Assembly (NCBI GenBank): GCA_017394565.1
Contig: JAFPXW010000129.1
Coordinates: 1-5,739, forward strand
Direction of reading: 5' to 3'
Origin: Oscillospiraceae bacterium
Lineage (GTDB): Bacteria; Bacillota; Clostridia; Oscillospirales; Ruminococcaceae
DNA: 5,739 nucleotides
Shown here: piece by piece, positions 1 to 5,602 of the stretch
How positions within the stretch are numbered: the first letter of the stretch is position 1
Layout: every line of letters begins with the position of its first letter
Notes under the pieces: generated by a model
Seen by the model: only the letters and a program-made list of their open reading frames with translations
Databases searched by the model: none
What the model was told of the DNA's origin: nothing
Translations under genes and position numbers: made by a program

Positions 1-4
1 CCCC

Positions 5-58
5 CTGCTCTGCATAAGCGATCAGCTGCGCTCGTAAACTCGCTGGCTGCCTGCTTAT
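5..58. repeat. Palindromic intergenic repeat, copy 1
   Basis: An imperfect palindrome of the same design as the copy at 3959-4012. The outer stem is ATAAGC (14-19) with GCTTAT (53-58). The inner stem is CAGC (23-26) with GCTG (46-49). Three unpaired bases separate the stems on each side. The 18-base loop starts TGCGCTCGT and ends ACTCGCT, and differs from the other copy only in its two middle bases. The copy lies beyond the 3' end of radA, which reads toward it. It is probably a REP-like dispersed element or a structured RNA tail; the function is unknown. Confidence 0.7.
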
Positions 59-65
59 CCCCGAG

Positions 66-165
66 GAGGGGGCATTTTTGCAGGGGGCTGCGGCGAACGC
101 CCCGTCCCCTCTGCTTCGCGTGGCTCAGCATCTCCCCACCCCGTGGGGAGTCACCCTGCACCCGC
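66..165. repeat. GC-rich intergenic repeat, related to 5671-5712
   Basis: Three blocks occur here in the same order as in the element at the right end of the window. They are GAGGGGGC (66-73 and 5671-5678) followed by a T run, TGCAGGGGGCTGCG (79-92 and 5685-5698), and CCCTGCACCCGC (154-165 and 5701-5712). This copy carries about 60 extra bases between the second and third blocks. TGCAGGG and CCCTGCA can still pair across that insertion. The terminal inverted repeats of the right-hand element are not visible here, so this is a relative or a decayed copy. Confidence 0.6.
132..150. other. GC-rich hairpin downstream of radA
   Basis: CTCCCCAC (132-139) pairs perfectly with GTGGGGAG (143-150) around a CCC loop. 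It lies 30 bases past the radA stop codon and could slow or stop transcription. However, no T run follows it on the radA (minus) strand, so it is not a canonical Rho-independent terminator. It sits inside the extra segment of the GC-rich repeat. No better terminator for radA is visible in the window. Confidence 0.45.
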
Positions 166-179
166 GTAGACACTGCGGT

Positions 180-1591
180 TTATACCGGTACATCGGGATT
201 CTGGGCGTTTTTCTCGCTTTCCAGCTTGGCGAGGACATTGAACGCCTGCCGCAGCGTGCTGACACCGAAGATGCGCAGCGCACGGGAACTTTTCGGCAAT
301 GCGGAAAGGGCTTGCTTCGGGACGATGCAGACCTCGAAGCCCATGCGCCGGGCTTCCTGCACACGCTGGACGATGTGCGATACATTGCGGATCTCTCCGG
401 CAAGTCCGACCTCGCCGATGGCAAGCAGCGCATCCGGCAGCGCCCTGTCCACGAGGGAGGAATACAGCGCAAGCGCGACCGGCAGATCCCGGCAGGCTCG
501 TCCAGCTTGAAGCCGCCGACGATGTTCAGATACACGTCCAGCGTCCCGAATTGCAGCCCGAAGCGCTTTTCCAACACCGCGAGGATCAGGCTCATGCGGT
601 TGTTGTCGAATCCGGTGGAAGTGCGCTTGGGTGCAGCATATCCGGTCTTGGAAACGAGCGTCTGCACTTCTGCGAGGATCGGGCGCGAGCCCTCCATCAC
701 GCACGCGATGCAGGTGCCGGAAACGCCGAGCGGCCGCCCGGCCAGGAGCATCTGCGAGGGGTTCTCGACCTCCTTGAGTCCCTTGTCCTGCATATCGAAT
801 ACGCCGATCTCATTGGTCGAGCCGAAACGGTTCTTGACGGTGCGCAGTACGCGGTAGCTCATGTGGCGTTCCCCCTCAAAAAACAGCACCGTATCCACGA
901 TATGTTCCATGACCTTCGGCCCTGCGATCGCGCCGTCCTTGTTGACGTGCCCGACGATAAAGGTCGGGATCTCAAGCTTTTTTGCGGTGTGCATAAAGAG
1001 GTTGGTACACTCGCGCACCTGCGTCAGGCTGCCGGGCGTGGAGGAGATCTGCGAGATCTGCATGGTCTGGATGGAGTCGATGATGACGACGTCGGGCTTG
1101 TTGATGCCGATGGTGTCGCAGATGGACTGGGCATCGGTCTCGGTCAGGATAAAGAGCCGGTCGGAGGACACCCCGAGGCGCTGCGCACGCAGCCCAAGCT
1201 GCCGGGCGCTTTCCTCACCGGAAACGTAGAGAACATTGTGCGATTCCCCGAGGTAGCGGCAGATCTGGAGCAGGAGCGTGGATTTGCCGATGCCGGGTTC
1301 GCCGCCGAGGAGGACGATGGAGCCTTTGACGAGTCCGCCGCCGAGGACGCGGTCAAGTTCGCCGCAGCCGGTGGAATAGCGGACCTCCTCCTCCGCAGGG
1401 ATCTCGCCGAGCTTCCGGATGCGTGAGGACAGATCGACGGCTGCCCGTGCCGCGCCGGAAACCGGCACTTCGGAGGACAGGACTTCCTCGAGGGTATTCC
1501 ATTTGCCGCATCCGGTGCAGCAGCCGTTCCATTTGGAAGTGACCTTGCCGCATTCGGTGCAGATATATTCGATACGATCACGTTTCGCCAT
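180..1591 (-). CDS. radA: DNA repair protein RadA (apparent frameshift)
   Basis: RadA (Sms) is a cytoplasmic RecA-like ATPase and branch-migration helicase used in recombinational repair. All family landmarks are visible, numbered from the ATG at 1591: zinc finger Cys11, Cys14, Cys25, Cys28; Walker A GEPGIGKST (97-105); Walker B VVIID (168-172); and the RadA signature KNRFG (253-257). A Lon-protease-like C-terminal domain follows. The start is fixed by AAGGGAG (1600-1606), 8 bases upstream; an in-frame ATG at 1648 precedes that site. At Gly368 (488-490) the frame breaks. The real C-terminus, with DLPVALALYSSLVDRALPDA and then GEVGLAGEIRN, continues one frame over and stops at 180-182. Uncorrected, the frame runs to 125 and gives 488 residues with an unrelated tail of about 120. 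Restoring one G gives 470 residues, normal for the family. Either the base is a sequence error or the gene is damaged. Identity is very secure; intactness is not. Confidence 0.93.
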
Positions 1592-1599
1592 GTGCGTTT

Positions 1600-1606
1600 C
1601 TCCCTT
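1600..1606 (-). promoter_or_regulatory. radA ribosome binding site
   Basis: AAGGGAG on the minus strand, 8 bases before the ATG at 1591-1589. It selects this start (protein beginning MAKRDRIEYICTECG) over the in-frame ATG at 1648, which would add 19 residues and lies upstream of the predicted transcription start. Confidence 0.8.
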
Positions 1607-1636
1607 AATAAAGTGTGCGGTTTTGACATTATGTAT

Positions 1637-1665
1637 ATTATAGCACAAAGGCAGGGGAACGTCAA
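1637..1665 (-). promoter_or_regulatory. radA sigma-A promoter
   Basis: Read on the minus strand, TTGACG (1665-1660) is followed by a 17-base spacer and TATAAT (1642-1637). The bases TGC just before the -10 box form an extended -10 element. Transcription should start near 1630, giving a 5' leader of about 40 bases before the radA ATG. Confidence 0.85.
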
Positions 1666-1672
1666 TGATTTG

Positions 1673-1770
1673 AATGAGAAATGAGGAATGAGGAATGAGG
1701 AATTAGTTACAGCGGTTTTTTACGCTTAGCAGTGTGAATTCCTCATTTCTCATTCCTAATTCCTAATTTT
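1673..1770. repeat. Heptamer-repeat element in inverted arrangement
   Basis: The left arm is a run of 7-base units: AATGAGA, AATGAGG three times, then AATTAGT (1673-1707). The right arm (1738-1770) carries the same family in reverse complement: ATTCCTC, ATTTCTC, ATTCCTA, ATTCCTA. A unique core of about 30 bases (1708-1737) separates them. The element lies between the two divergent promoters and could fold into a long AT-rich hairpin. Related heptamers recur at 5581-5600. It resembles the short tandem heptanucleotide repeats dispersed between genes in several bacterial lineages; mobility is inferred only. Confidence 0.75.
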
Positions 1771-1838
1771 TCTTTGTTACTTCTGCGTAACTTTTGTAGC
1801 TCAAATTTGGTGCTTTCCGATAAAAAGGTAACAAACTA

Positions 1839-1867
1839 TTGACAAAATGGTGCAGCTGTGTTATAAT
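1839..1867 (+). promoter_or_regulatory. Consensus sigma-A promoter of the dockerin protein gene
   Basis: TTGACA (1839-1844), a 17-base spacer, and TATAAT (1862-1867). TGT just before the -10 box adds an extended -10 motif. Both hexamers are perfect consensus, so basal transcription should be strong unless it is repressed or attenuated. The start is expected near 1874, leaving a leader of about 160 bases before the ATG at 2036. Confidence 0.9.
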
Positions 1868-1887
1868 GATAATCGCAGGTTGCAATA

Positions 1888-1930
1888 TACTTGTCGGACT
1901 ATACAAGTAGTAATACATAAAAATAGTCCG
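1888..1930 (+). promoter_or_regulatory. Structured leader or operator with two interlocking perfect stems
   Basis: TACTTGT (1888-1894) pairs with ACAAGTA (1903-1909) as a 7-bp hairpin. Its whole 8-base loop, CGGACTAT (1895-1902), is exactly complementary to ATAGTCCG (1923-1930). The second pairing can form as an alternative fold or as a pseudoknot with the first. The structure begins about 14 bases into the predicted transcript. As DNA, the first palindrome could equally be a repressor site just downstream of a strong promoter. It matches no riboswitch class I recognise, and no intrinsic terminator follows it inside the leader. Confidence 0.5.
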
Positions 1931-2020
1931 GATGTAGATAAAGTTTTGTGAAAGATGAACTAAAAACTCGATCCATCCCGTTGAAACAGAAACAGATACA
2001 TCAGAAACGAACGGAAACAC

Positions 2021-2026
2021 AGGAGG
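2021..2026 (+). promoter_or_regulatory. Ribosome binding site deciding the dockerin protein start
   Basis: AGGAGG ends directly against an in-frame ATG at 2027 and lies 9 bases before the ATG at 2036. Normal spacing therefore selects 2036. The resulting protein begins MNFRKVLPVLVAAAS, a normal signal peptide start. Confidence 0.88.
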
Positions 2027-2035
2027 ATGATTACG

Positions 2036-3934
2036 ATGAATTTCAGAAAGGTACTGCCGGTTTTGGTTGCGGCAGCAAGTTTGAGCGCTCTGCCTGCCAT
2101 GATGCAGACCAGACCGCTGGCGGCAGCAGATACAGATGAAGGCATGATCGTGCTGGATGCACTTCTGCCGGACGAACAGCTTTCTTATGACGAAAACGGC
2201 AATGCTTACTATGCGGAGGGCGACGAGATCGCGACCGGTAAGTTCAGCCTGAAGCCGAATTTTCTGCTCGGCGATGTGAATAATGACGGTATTGTGGATG
2301 TGGCGGATGCCGCGAATGTCCTGAAGATTGCCTCTGAGATGGGCGCAAAGGATGTGGACGCCGCAGCGCGGATCGTCACCTTTGCGGATATCAACGGCGA
2401 CGGCATCATCAATTCGCTCGATGCCGCAGCGATCCTCGAATACTCCGCAAAGGGCGGCGCTGAGGGTGCGCTGGTGCCGATGGGTACGACCTATTACTTC
2501 GCAGATCCGCAGGGCAAGCTCCTGACCGGTATCATCGAGGACGTTGAAACCGGCGAATTCTACTACGCAGACAATGAATTCCACCTGCTGACAGGCTGGA
2601 TCTCGAATGCTTCTGGCTATTGCTTCTACCTCAACGAGGACGGCACGATGCTCATGAACGGCTGGGCTGAGCTTCCGGACGGCACAAAGTGCTGGCTCGA
2701 CAGCGACGGCTCGATCCTGAAGAACAGCTGGCTCGATACCGCAGAGGGCTACTATTACCTCAACGAGAACGGCAACCCCGTGACCGGCGAACAGACCATC
2801 GGCGGCAAGGAGTATGTGTTCGATCAGAACGGCATCCGCATGGACGGCATGATCGAGACAGACGACGGCAAGACCGTTGTGACCGATGAAAACGGCGCAC
2901 TTCTGTCCGGCTGGCAGGAGATCGACGGCAAGCGTTATTATTTTGATCCCGACAGCGGCGAAATGCTCAAGGGCTGCTGGATCGAGCTGGACGGTGCGGA
3001 GTACTGCCTCGGTGCGGACGGCGCGATGCTCACCGGCTGGCAGATCATTACTCCCTATACATATTACCTCGGCGAGGACGGCGCCAAGCAGACCGGTCTG
3101 GTGACCGTGAACGGCAAGGTCTTCTACCTCAATGAGGTCGGCATCCGCGAAGCCGGCTGGAAGCTGGTGGACGGCGTGAAGCACTATTTCTTCCCGGAGG
3201 GCTGCTTCATGGCGACCGGCAAGACCGAGATCGACGGCGCAACTTACATCTTCGACGAGAACGGCGCAATGCTCACCGGCTGGCAGACCATCGGCGGCGA
3301 TCAGTACTACCTCGGTACGGACGGCGTGATGAAGACCGGCACACAGGTGATGGACGGCATGGTCTATGAATTCGGCACAGACGGCGTGATGACCAATTCC
3401 TATGTGGCCGATGCTGGCGACATCAATACGCTCCTGAATACCGTTCCGCGCGGCGAGACCAAGCGCGAGATCACGGTTTACAACCGTCAGGCAGGCGGCA
3501 TCGACTTCACCATCAAGCTGAGCGATAACGACATTGCGATCATCGAGCAGTTTGCGGCGGAGCATTTTCCGGAAAATTCCACGATGGCAGAAAAGCTCTA
3601 TATCACGCACCAGTGGATCCATTACAATGTGGATTATGCGTATGCAGGCGAGAAGTGGAATTCCATCGTGAACAAGTCCTATGTGGACGCGATCTTCAAC
3701 TGCAAGCGCGGTCAGTGCGTACAGTACAACGGCGCAATGGCATCGGTTCTGGCGTACTATGGCTATGATGTGTACATGGTGCGCGGCTGGACAAGACCGG
3801 GCGTGCAGCATTACTGGACAGAGTGCGTGGTCGCAGGTCAGACCTATCTTGTGGAGTGCGGTAACTCCGGCAAGAACGGCGACTGGTGGCAGTACTTCTT
3901 CGAGGAGTATCCGAATCCGGGCGCGTACCAGTGA
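2036..3934 (+). CDS. Secreted dockerin / cell-wall-binding repeat / transglutaminase-like protein
   Basis: A 632-residue exported protein. Residues 1-31 are a signal peptide with likely cleavage after PLAAA. Residues 78-138 form a type I-like dockerin with two calcium-loop repeats, DVNNDGIVDVAD (80-91) and DINGDGIINSLD (118-129); it should bind a cohesin on a scaffoldin or the cell surface. Residues 150-457 hold about 14 cell-wall/glucan-binding repeats of roughly 20 residues, with the pattern YYF-DxxGxMxTGW and aromatic residues suited to binding choline or glycans. Residues 460-632 are transglutaminase-like: Cys561 in KRGQCVQYNG, His592 in VQHYWTE, and Glu607 in YLVECGN where Asp is usual. 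Such a papain-like fold may crosslink or cleave peptide substrates; the actual activity is unknown. The gene is monocistronic between its own promoter and the terminator at 4052. Dockerin proteins with transglutaminase domains are known in ruminococci. The domain calls are firm, the substrate is not. Confidence 0.9.
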   Translation: MNFRKVLPVLVAAASLSALPAMMQTRPLAAADTDEGMIVLDALLPDEQLSYDENGNAYYAEGDEIATGKFSLKPNFLLGDVNNDGIVDVADAANVLKIASEMGAKDVDAAARIVTFADINGDGIINSLDAAAILEYSAKGGAEGALVPMGTTYYFADPQGKLLTGIIEDVETGEFYYADNEFHLLTGWISNASGYCFYLNEDGTMLMNGWAELPDGTKCWLDSDGSILKNSWLDTAEGYYYLNENGNPVTGEQTIGGKEYVFDQNGIRMDGMIETDDGKTVVTDENGALLSGWQEIDGKRYYFDPDSGEMLKGCWIELDGAEYCLGADGAMLTGWQIITPYTYYLGEDGAKQTGLVTVNGKVFYLNEVGIREAGWKLVDGVKHYFFPEGCFMATGKTEIDGATYIFDENGAMLTGWQTIGGDQYYLGTDGVMKTGTQVMDGMVYEFGTDGVMTNSYVADAGDINTLLNTVPRGETKREITVYNRQAGGIDFTIKLSDNDIAIIEQFAAEHFPENSTMAEKLYITHQWIHYNVDYAYAGEKWNSIVNKSYVDAIFNCKRGQCVQYNGAMASVLAYYGYDVYMVRGWTRPGVQHYWTECVVAGQTYLVECGNSGKNGDWWQYFFEEYPNPGAYQ

Positions 3935-3958
3935 TAAAAAGTGCGTAGCTTTGGTGTC

Positions 3959-4012
3959 CTACTCTGTATAAGCGACTGCCTGCGCTCGTTCACTCGCTAG
4001 GCATCTGCTTAG
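3959..4012. repeat. Palindromic intergenic repeat, copy 2
   Basis: The geometry matches copy 1 at 5-58. The outer stem is TAAGC (3969-3973) with GCTTA (4007-4011). The inner stem is TGCC (3977-3980) with GGCA (4000-4003). The 18-base loop (3981-3998) differs from copy 1 only at its two central bases. The inner stem sequence differs from copy 1 on both sides yet still pairs. The repeat lies 24 bases after the stop codon of the dockerin protein gene and before its terminator, so it should be part of that mRNA's 3' end. Confidence 0.75.
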
Positions 4013-4051
4013 CTTCGCGGACGGTTTGAAATTAGTTTCCTGATTGAAAGA

Positions 4052-4096
4052 AAGTCCTTGGCTCTGGGGAAATTCCCTTTAGCTGAGGGCTTTTTT
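4052..4096 (+). terminator. Rho-independent terminator after the dockerin protein gene
   Basis: AAGTCCTTGGCT (4052-4063) pairs with AGCTGAGGGCTT (4081-4092) over 12 bp, including three G-U pairs. A small GGG/CCC hairpin can form inside the loop, and a T run continues to 4096. It separates the dockerin protein gene from the promoter at 4134. Confidence 0.8.
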
Positions 4097-4133
4097 GATT
4101 GTCGGATTCTTTTTCATCGTTTGGAAATTTCTC

Positions 4134-4162
4134 TTTACTTTCCGCGCAAAGTGTGCTATAAT
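4134..4162 (+). promoter_or_regulatory. Sigma-A promoter of the GlmU-like/mnmM operon
   Basis: TTTACT (4134-4139), a 17-base spacer, and TATAAT (4157-4162) preceded by TGC, an extended -10. Transcription should start near 4169, giving a leader of about 34 bases with no evident structure. Confidence 0.83.
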
Positions 4163-4202
4163 AAAAGAATACTGACACAACCATTCAAGGGGGTTACTGA
4201 AT

Positions 4203-4871
4203 ATGAATCAGATCACCATTGCAGAACTGTATGACCTGTCGCACACGCTGGCAGCGGATTATCTGCGGATGTTCACCTTTCCGTGGGAGGCACTGCGCGG
4301 CATTTCGGAGATGATCGTCCAGATCGGCGAGAAGCTCGATCCCAATGAGTACGACCAGCCGTCCGAACACGTCTGGGTTCACAAGACCGCGAAAGTCTTT
4401 CCGTCGGCGTATCTTGGGGCGCCCTGCATCATCGGTGCGAATACCGAAGTCCGCCACTGCGCCTTCATCCGCGGAAGCGCGCTGGTCGGCGAAAACTGCG
4501 TGGTCGGCAACAGCGTGGAGCTGAAAAATGTCATCCTGTTTGACAATGTGCAGACACCGCACTATAACTACGTCGGCGACAGCATACTCGGCTACAAGTC
4601 GCACATGGGCGCAGGCTCCATCACATCCAATGTCAAGTCCGACAAGACCAATGTCGTGGTCAAGGCCGGCGGCGAATTCATCGAGACCGGCTTGAAGAAA
4701 ATGGGCGCGATGCTCGGCGATTTCGTAGAGGTCGGCTGTAACAGCGTCCTCAATCCCGGCACGGTCATCTGTCCGCATTCCAATATTTACCCGACCAGCT
4801 GCGTGCGCGGCGTGGTTCCGGAGGAAAGCATCTGGAAGAACGACGGTGTCATCATCAGAAAGACACGGTGA
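4203..4871 (+). CDS. Left-handed beta-helix protein, GlmU C-terminal-like
   Basis: A 222-residue protein with a helical N-terminal segment (1-50) and a hexapeptide-repeat left-handed beta helix (about 57-205). The block PHYNYVGDS (119-127), followed by MGAGSITSN (135-143), aligns with the acetyltransferase active site of GlmU. His120 falls where GlmU has its catalytic histidine (HxxYxGD). The N-terminal uridylyltransferase domain of GlmU is absent, so despite a common database label of UDP-GlcNAc pyrophosphorylase it is unlikely to make nucleotide sugars. An acyltransferase acting on an amino sugar or sugar phosphate is a reasonable inference. No signal peptide is seen, so it is probably cytoplasmic and trimeric like its relatives. 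AAGGGGG (4187-4193) lies 9 bases before the ATG. It is the first gene of an operon with mnmM, whose ATG follows two bases after this stop. Fold secure, substrate unknown. Confidence 0.85.
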   Translation: MNQITIAELYDLSHTLAADYLRMFTFPWEALRGISEMIVQIGEKLDPNEYDQPSEHVWVHKTAKVFPSAYLGAPCIIGANTEVRHCAFIRGSALVGENCVVGNSVELKNVILFDNVQTPHYNYVGDSILGYKSHMGAGSITSNVKSDKTNVVVKAGGEFIETGLKKMGAMLGDFVEVGCNSVLNPGTVICPHSNIYPTSCVRGVVPEESIWKNDGVIIRKTR

Positions 4872-4873
4872 GC

Positions 4874-5455
4874 ATGAAAAACGATCCGAGAAAGCATTTT
4901 TCCGCGCTCCAGATCATTCACCATGTGCTGGAGCTGTACGTGCAGGAGGGCGACTTCTGCATCGACGCGACTGCCGGACGCGGCAAGGATACGCTCTTTC
5001 TGGCGAATCTCGTCGGCAAGACCGGACAGGTCACGGCGTTCGATATTCAAGAGGATGCGGTGAACAGCACCAATGCGCTCCTGACCGAACACGGCGTGAA
5101 TGGCTATGCCAAGGCGATTCTCGACAGCCATGCGAATATGGCGAATTACGCGCAGGAGGGAACGGTCAGCGCGATCACGTTCAATTTCGGGTGGCTTCCG
5201 GGCGGCGACCACAATGTCTTTACCCGACCGGAGAGCAGTATTCGCGCCATTGAGGAGGGCTTGAAGCTTCTGAAACCCGACGGCATCATGACGCTCATCC
5301 TCTATTACGGCAGAGAAACCGGATTCGAGGAACGTGATGCCCTGTTGGAATTTCTCCCGACCCTCGACAGTGATCTCTACACCGTGGTCGAAATGCCGTT
5401 CGTCAACCGTCAGAACTGCCCACCCATCCCGATCGTGATCTTTAAGGGAAGATGA
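4874..5455 (+). CDS. mnmM: tRNA wobble-uridine methyltransferase MnmM (YtqB family)
   Basis: A 193-residue SAM-dependent methyltransferase of the family once called putative rRNA methylase (YtqB). The Bacillus and Staphylococcus members methylate nm5U34 of certain tRNAs to mnm5U34, which stabilises decoding of two-fold degenerate codons. Visible motifs are the SAM-binding loop DATAGRGKDT (31-40), the acidic end of strand 2 in AFDIQ (Asp57), the family-specific NFGWLPGGDH (104-113), RPESSIRAIEEGL (118-130), and the C-terminal NRQNCPPIPIVIFKGR. Length is typical for the family. The ATG at 4874 sits two bases after the upstream stop. A GTG at 4868 overlaps that stop and would add two residues. 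Neither has a strong ribosome binding site of its own, which points to translational coupling. The beta-helix protein upstream has no obvious link to tRNA modification. The family call is firm; the exact reaction is carried over from characterised homologues. Confidence 0.9.
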   Translation: MKNDPRKHFSALQIIHHVLELYVQEGDFCIDATAGRGKDTLFLANLVGKTGQVTAFDIQEDAVNSTNALLTEHGVNGYAKAILDSHANMANYAQEGTVSAITFNFGWLPGGDHNVFTRPESSIRAIEEGLKLLKPDGIMTLILYYGRETGFEERDALLEFLPTLDSDLYTVVEMPFVNRQNCPPIPIVIFKGR

Positions 5456-5460
5456 TTCCA

Positions 5461-5485
5461 TGCGTAGTGCGTAATGCGTAATGAA
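5461..5485. repeat. Short heptamer repeat TGCGTAA
   Basis: TGCGTAG, TGCGTAA, TGCGTAA in tandem (5461-5481), then TGAA. It begins six bases after the mnmM stop codon. It is a second heptamer family, distinct from the AATGAGG units at 1673-1707, although both have 7-base periodicity. No inverted partner is visible in the window. Confidence 0.6.
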
Positions 5486-5514
5486 TGGTGCCGCTTTGCG
5501 ACGAATCAAAAAAT

Positions 5515-5562
5515 GAAAAGCCCTCAGATATGAGAAAAATCGCTCTTATCTGAGGGCTTTTC
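5515..5562 (+). terminator. Strong terminator of the GlmU-like/mnmM operon
   Basis: GAAAAGCCCTCAGATA (5515-5530) pairs perfectly with TATCTGAGGGCTTTTC (5547-5562). A further GAG/CTC pairing lies inside, after one mismatch, leaving an 8-base loop. The T run on one side and the A run on the other let it act in both directions. It lies 60 bases past the mnmM stop. Confidence 0.9.
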
Positions 5563-5580
5563 CGTTTAGGATGCCTGAGA

Positions 5581-5600
5581 ATTCCTCATTCCCATTCCTA
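5581..5600. repeat. Heptamer-repeat remnant (ATTCCTC family)
   Basis: ATTCCTC, ATTCCC, ATTCCTA: the same units as the right arm of the element at 1673-1770, with one unit shortened by a base. It abuts the left terminal repeat of the MITE-like element at 5603. Confidence 0.55.
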
Positions 5601-5602
5601 AT

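Noticed and set aside
484..494. Programmed ribosomal frameshifting as the cause of the radA frame break
   Set aside because: A -1 shift at this point would restore the frame, but the sequence is not a canonical X XXY YYZ slippery heptamer, and RadA is not known to use frameshifting. An indel in a G run is simpler.
299..1426. Open frame (375 codons) on the plus strand across radA
   Set aside because: It lies opposite the conserved RadA core and has no start signals or family resemblance. It reflects the GC-rich codon pattern of radA.
1948..2139. Small open frame starting in the leader and overlapping the dockerin protein gene
   Set aside because: It starts at GTG without a ribosome binding site, and most of its length is the dockerin protein gene read in another frame.
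2590..3410. Periodic repeats that could suggest a CRISPR or DNA satellite array
   Set aside because: The periodicity is a protein-level repeat of about 20 residues in an open frame, with diverged DNA and no constant repeat/spacer pattern.
1763..3811. Long open frame (682 codons) on the minus strand opposite the dockerin protein gene
   Set aside because: It is antisense to a gene with a clear signal peptide, dockerin, repeats and a transglutaminase fold. Its apparent repeats mirror the wall-binding repeats, and it has no ribosome binding site or recognisable domain.
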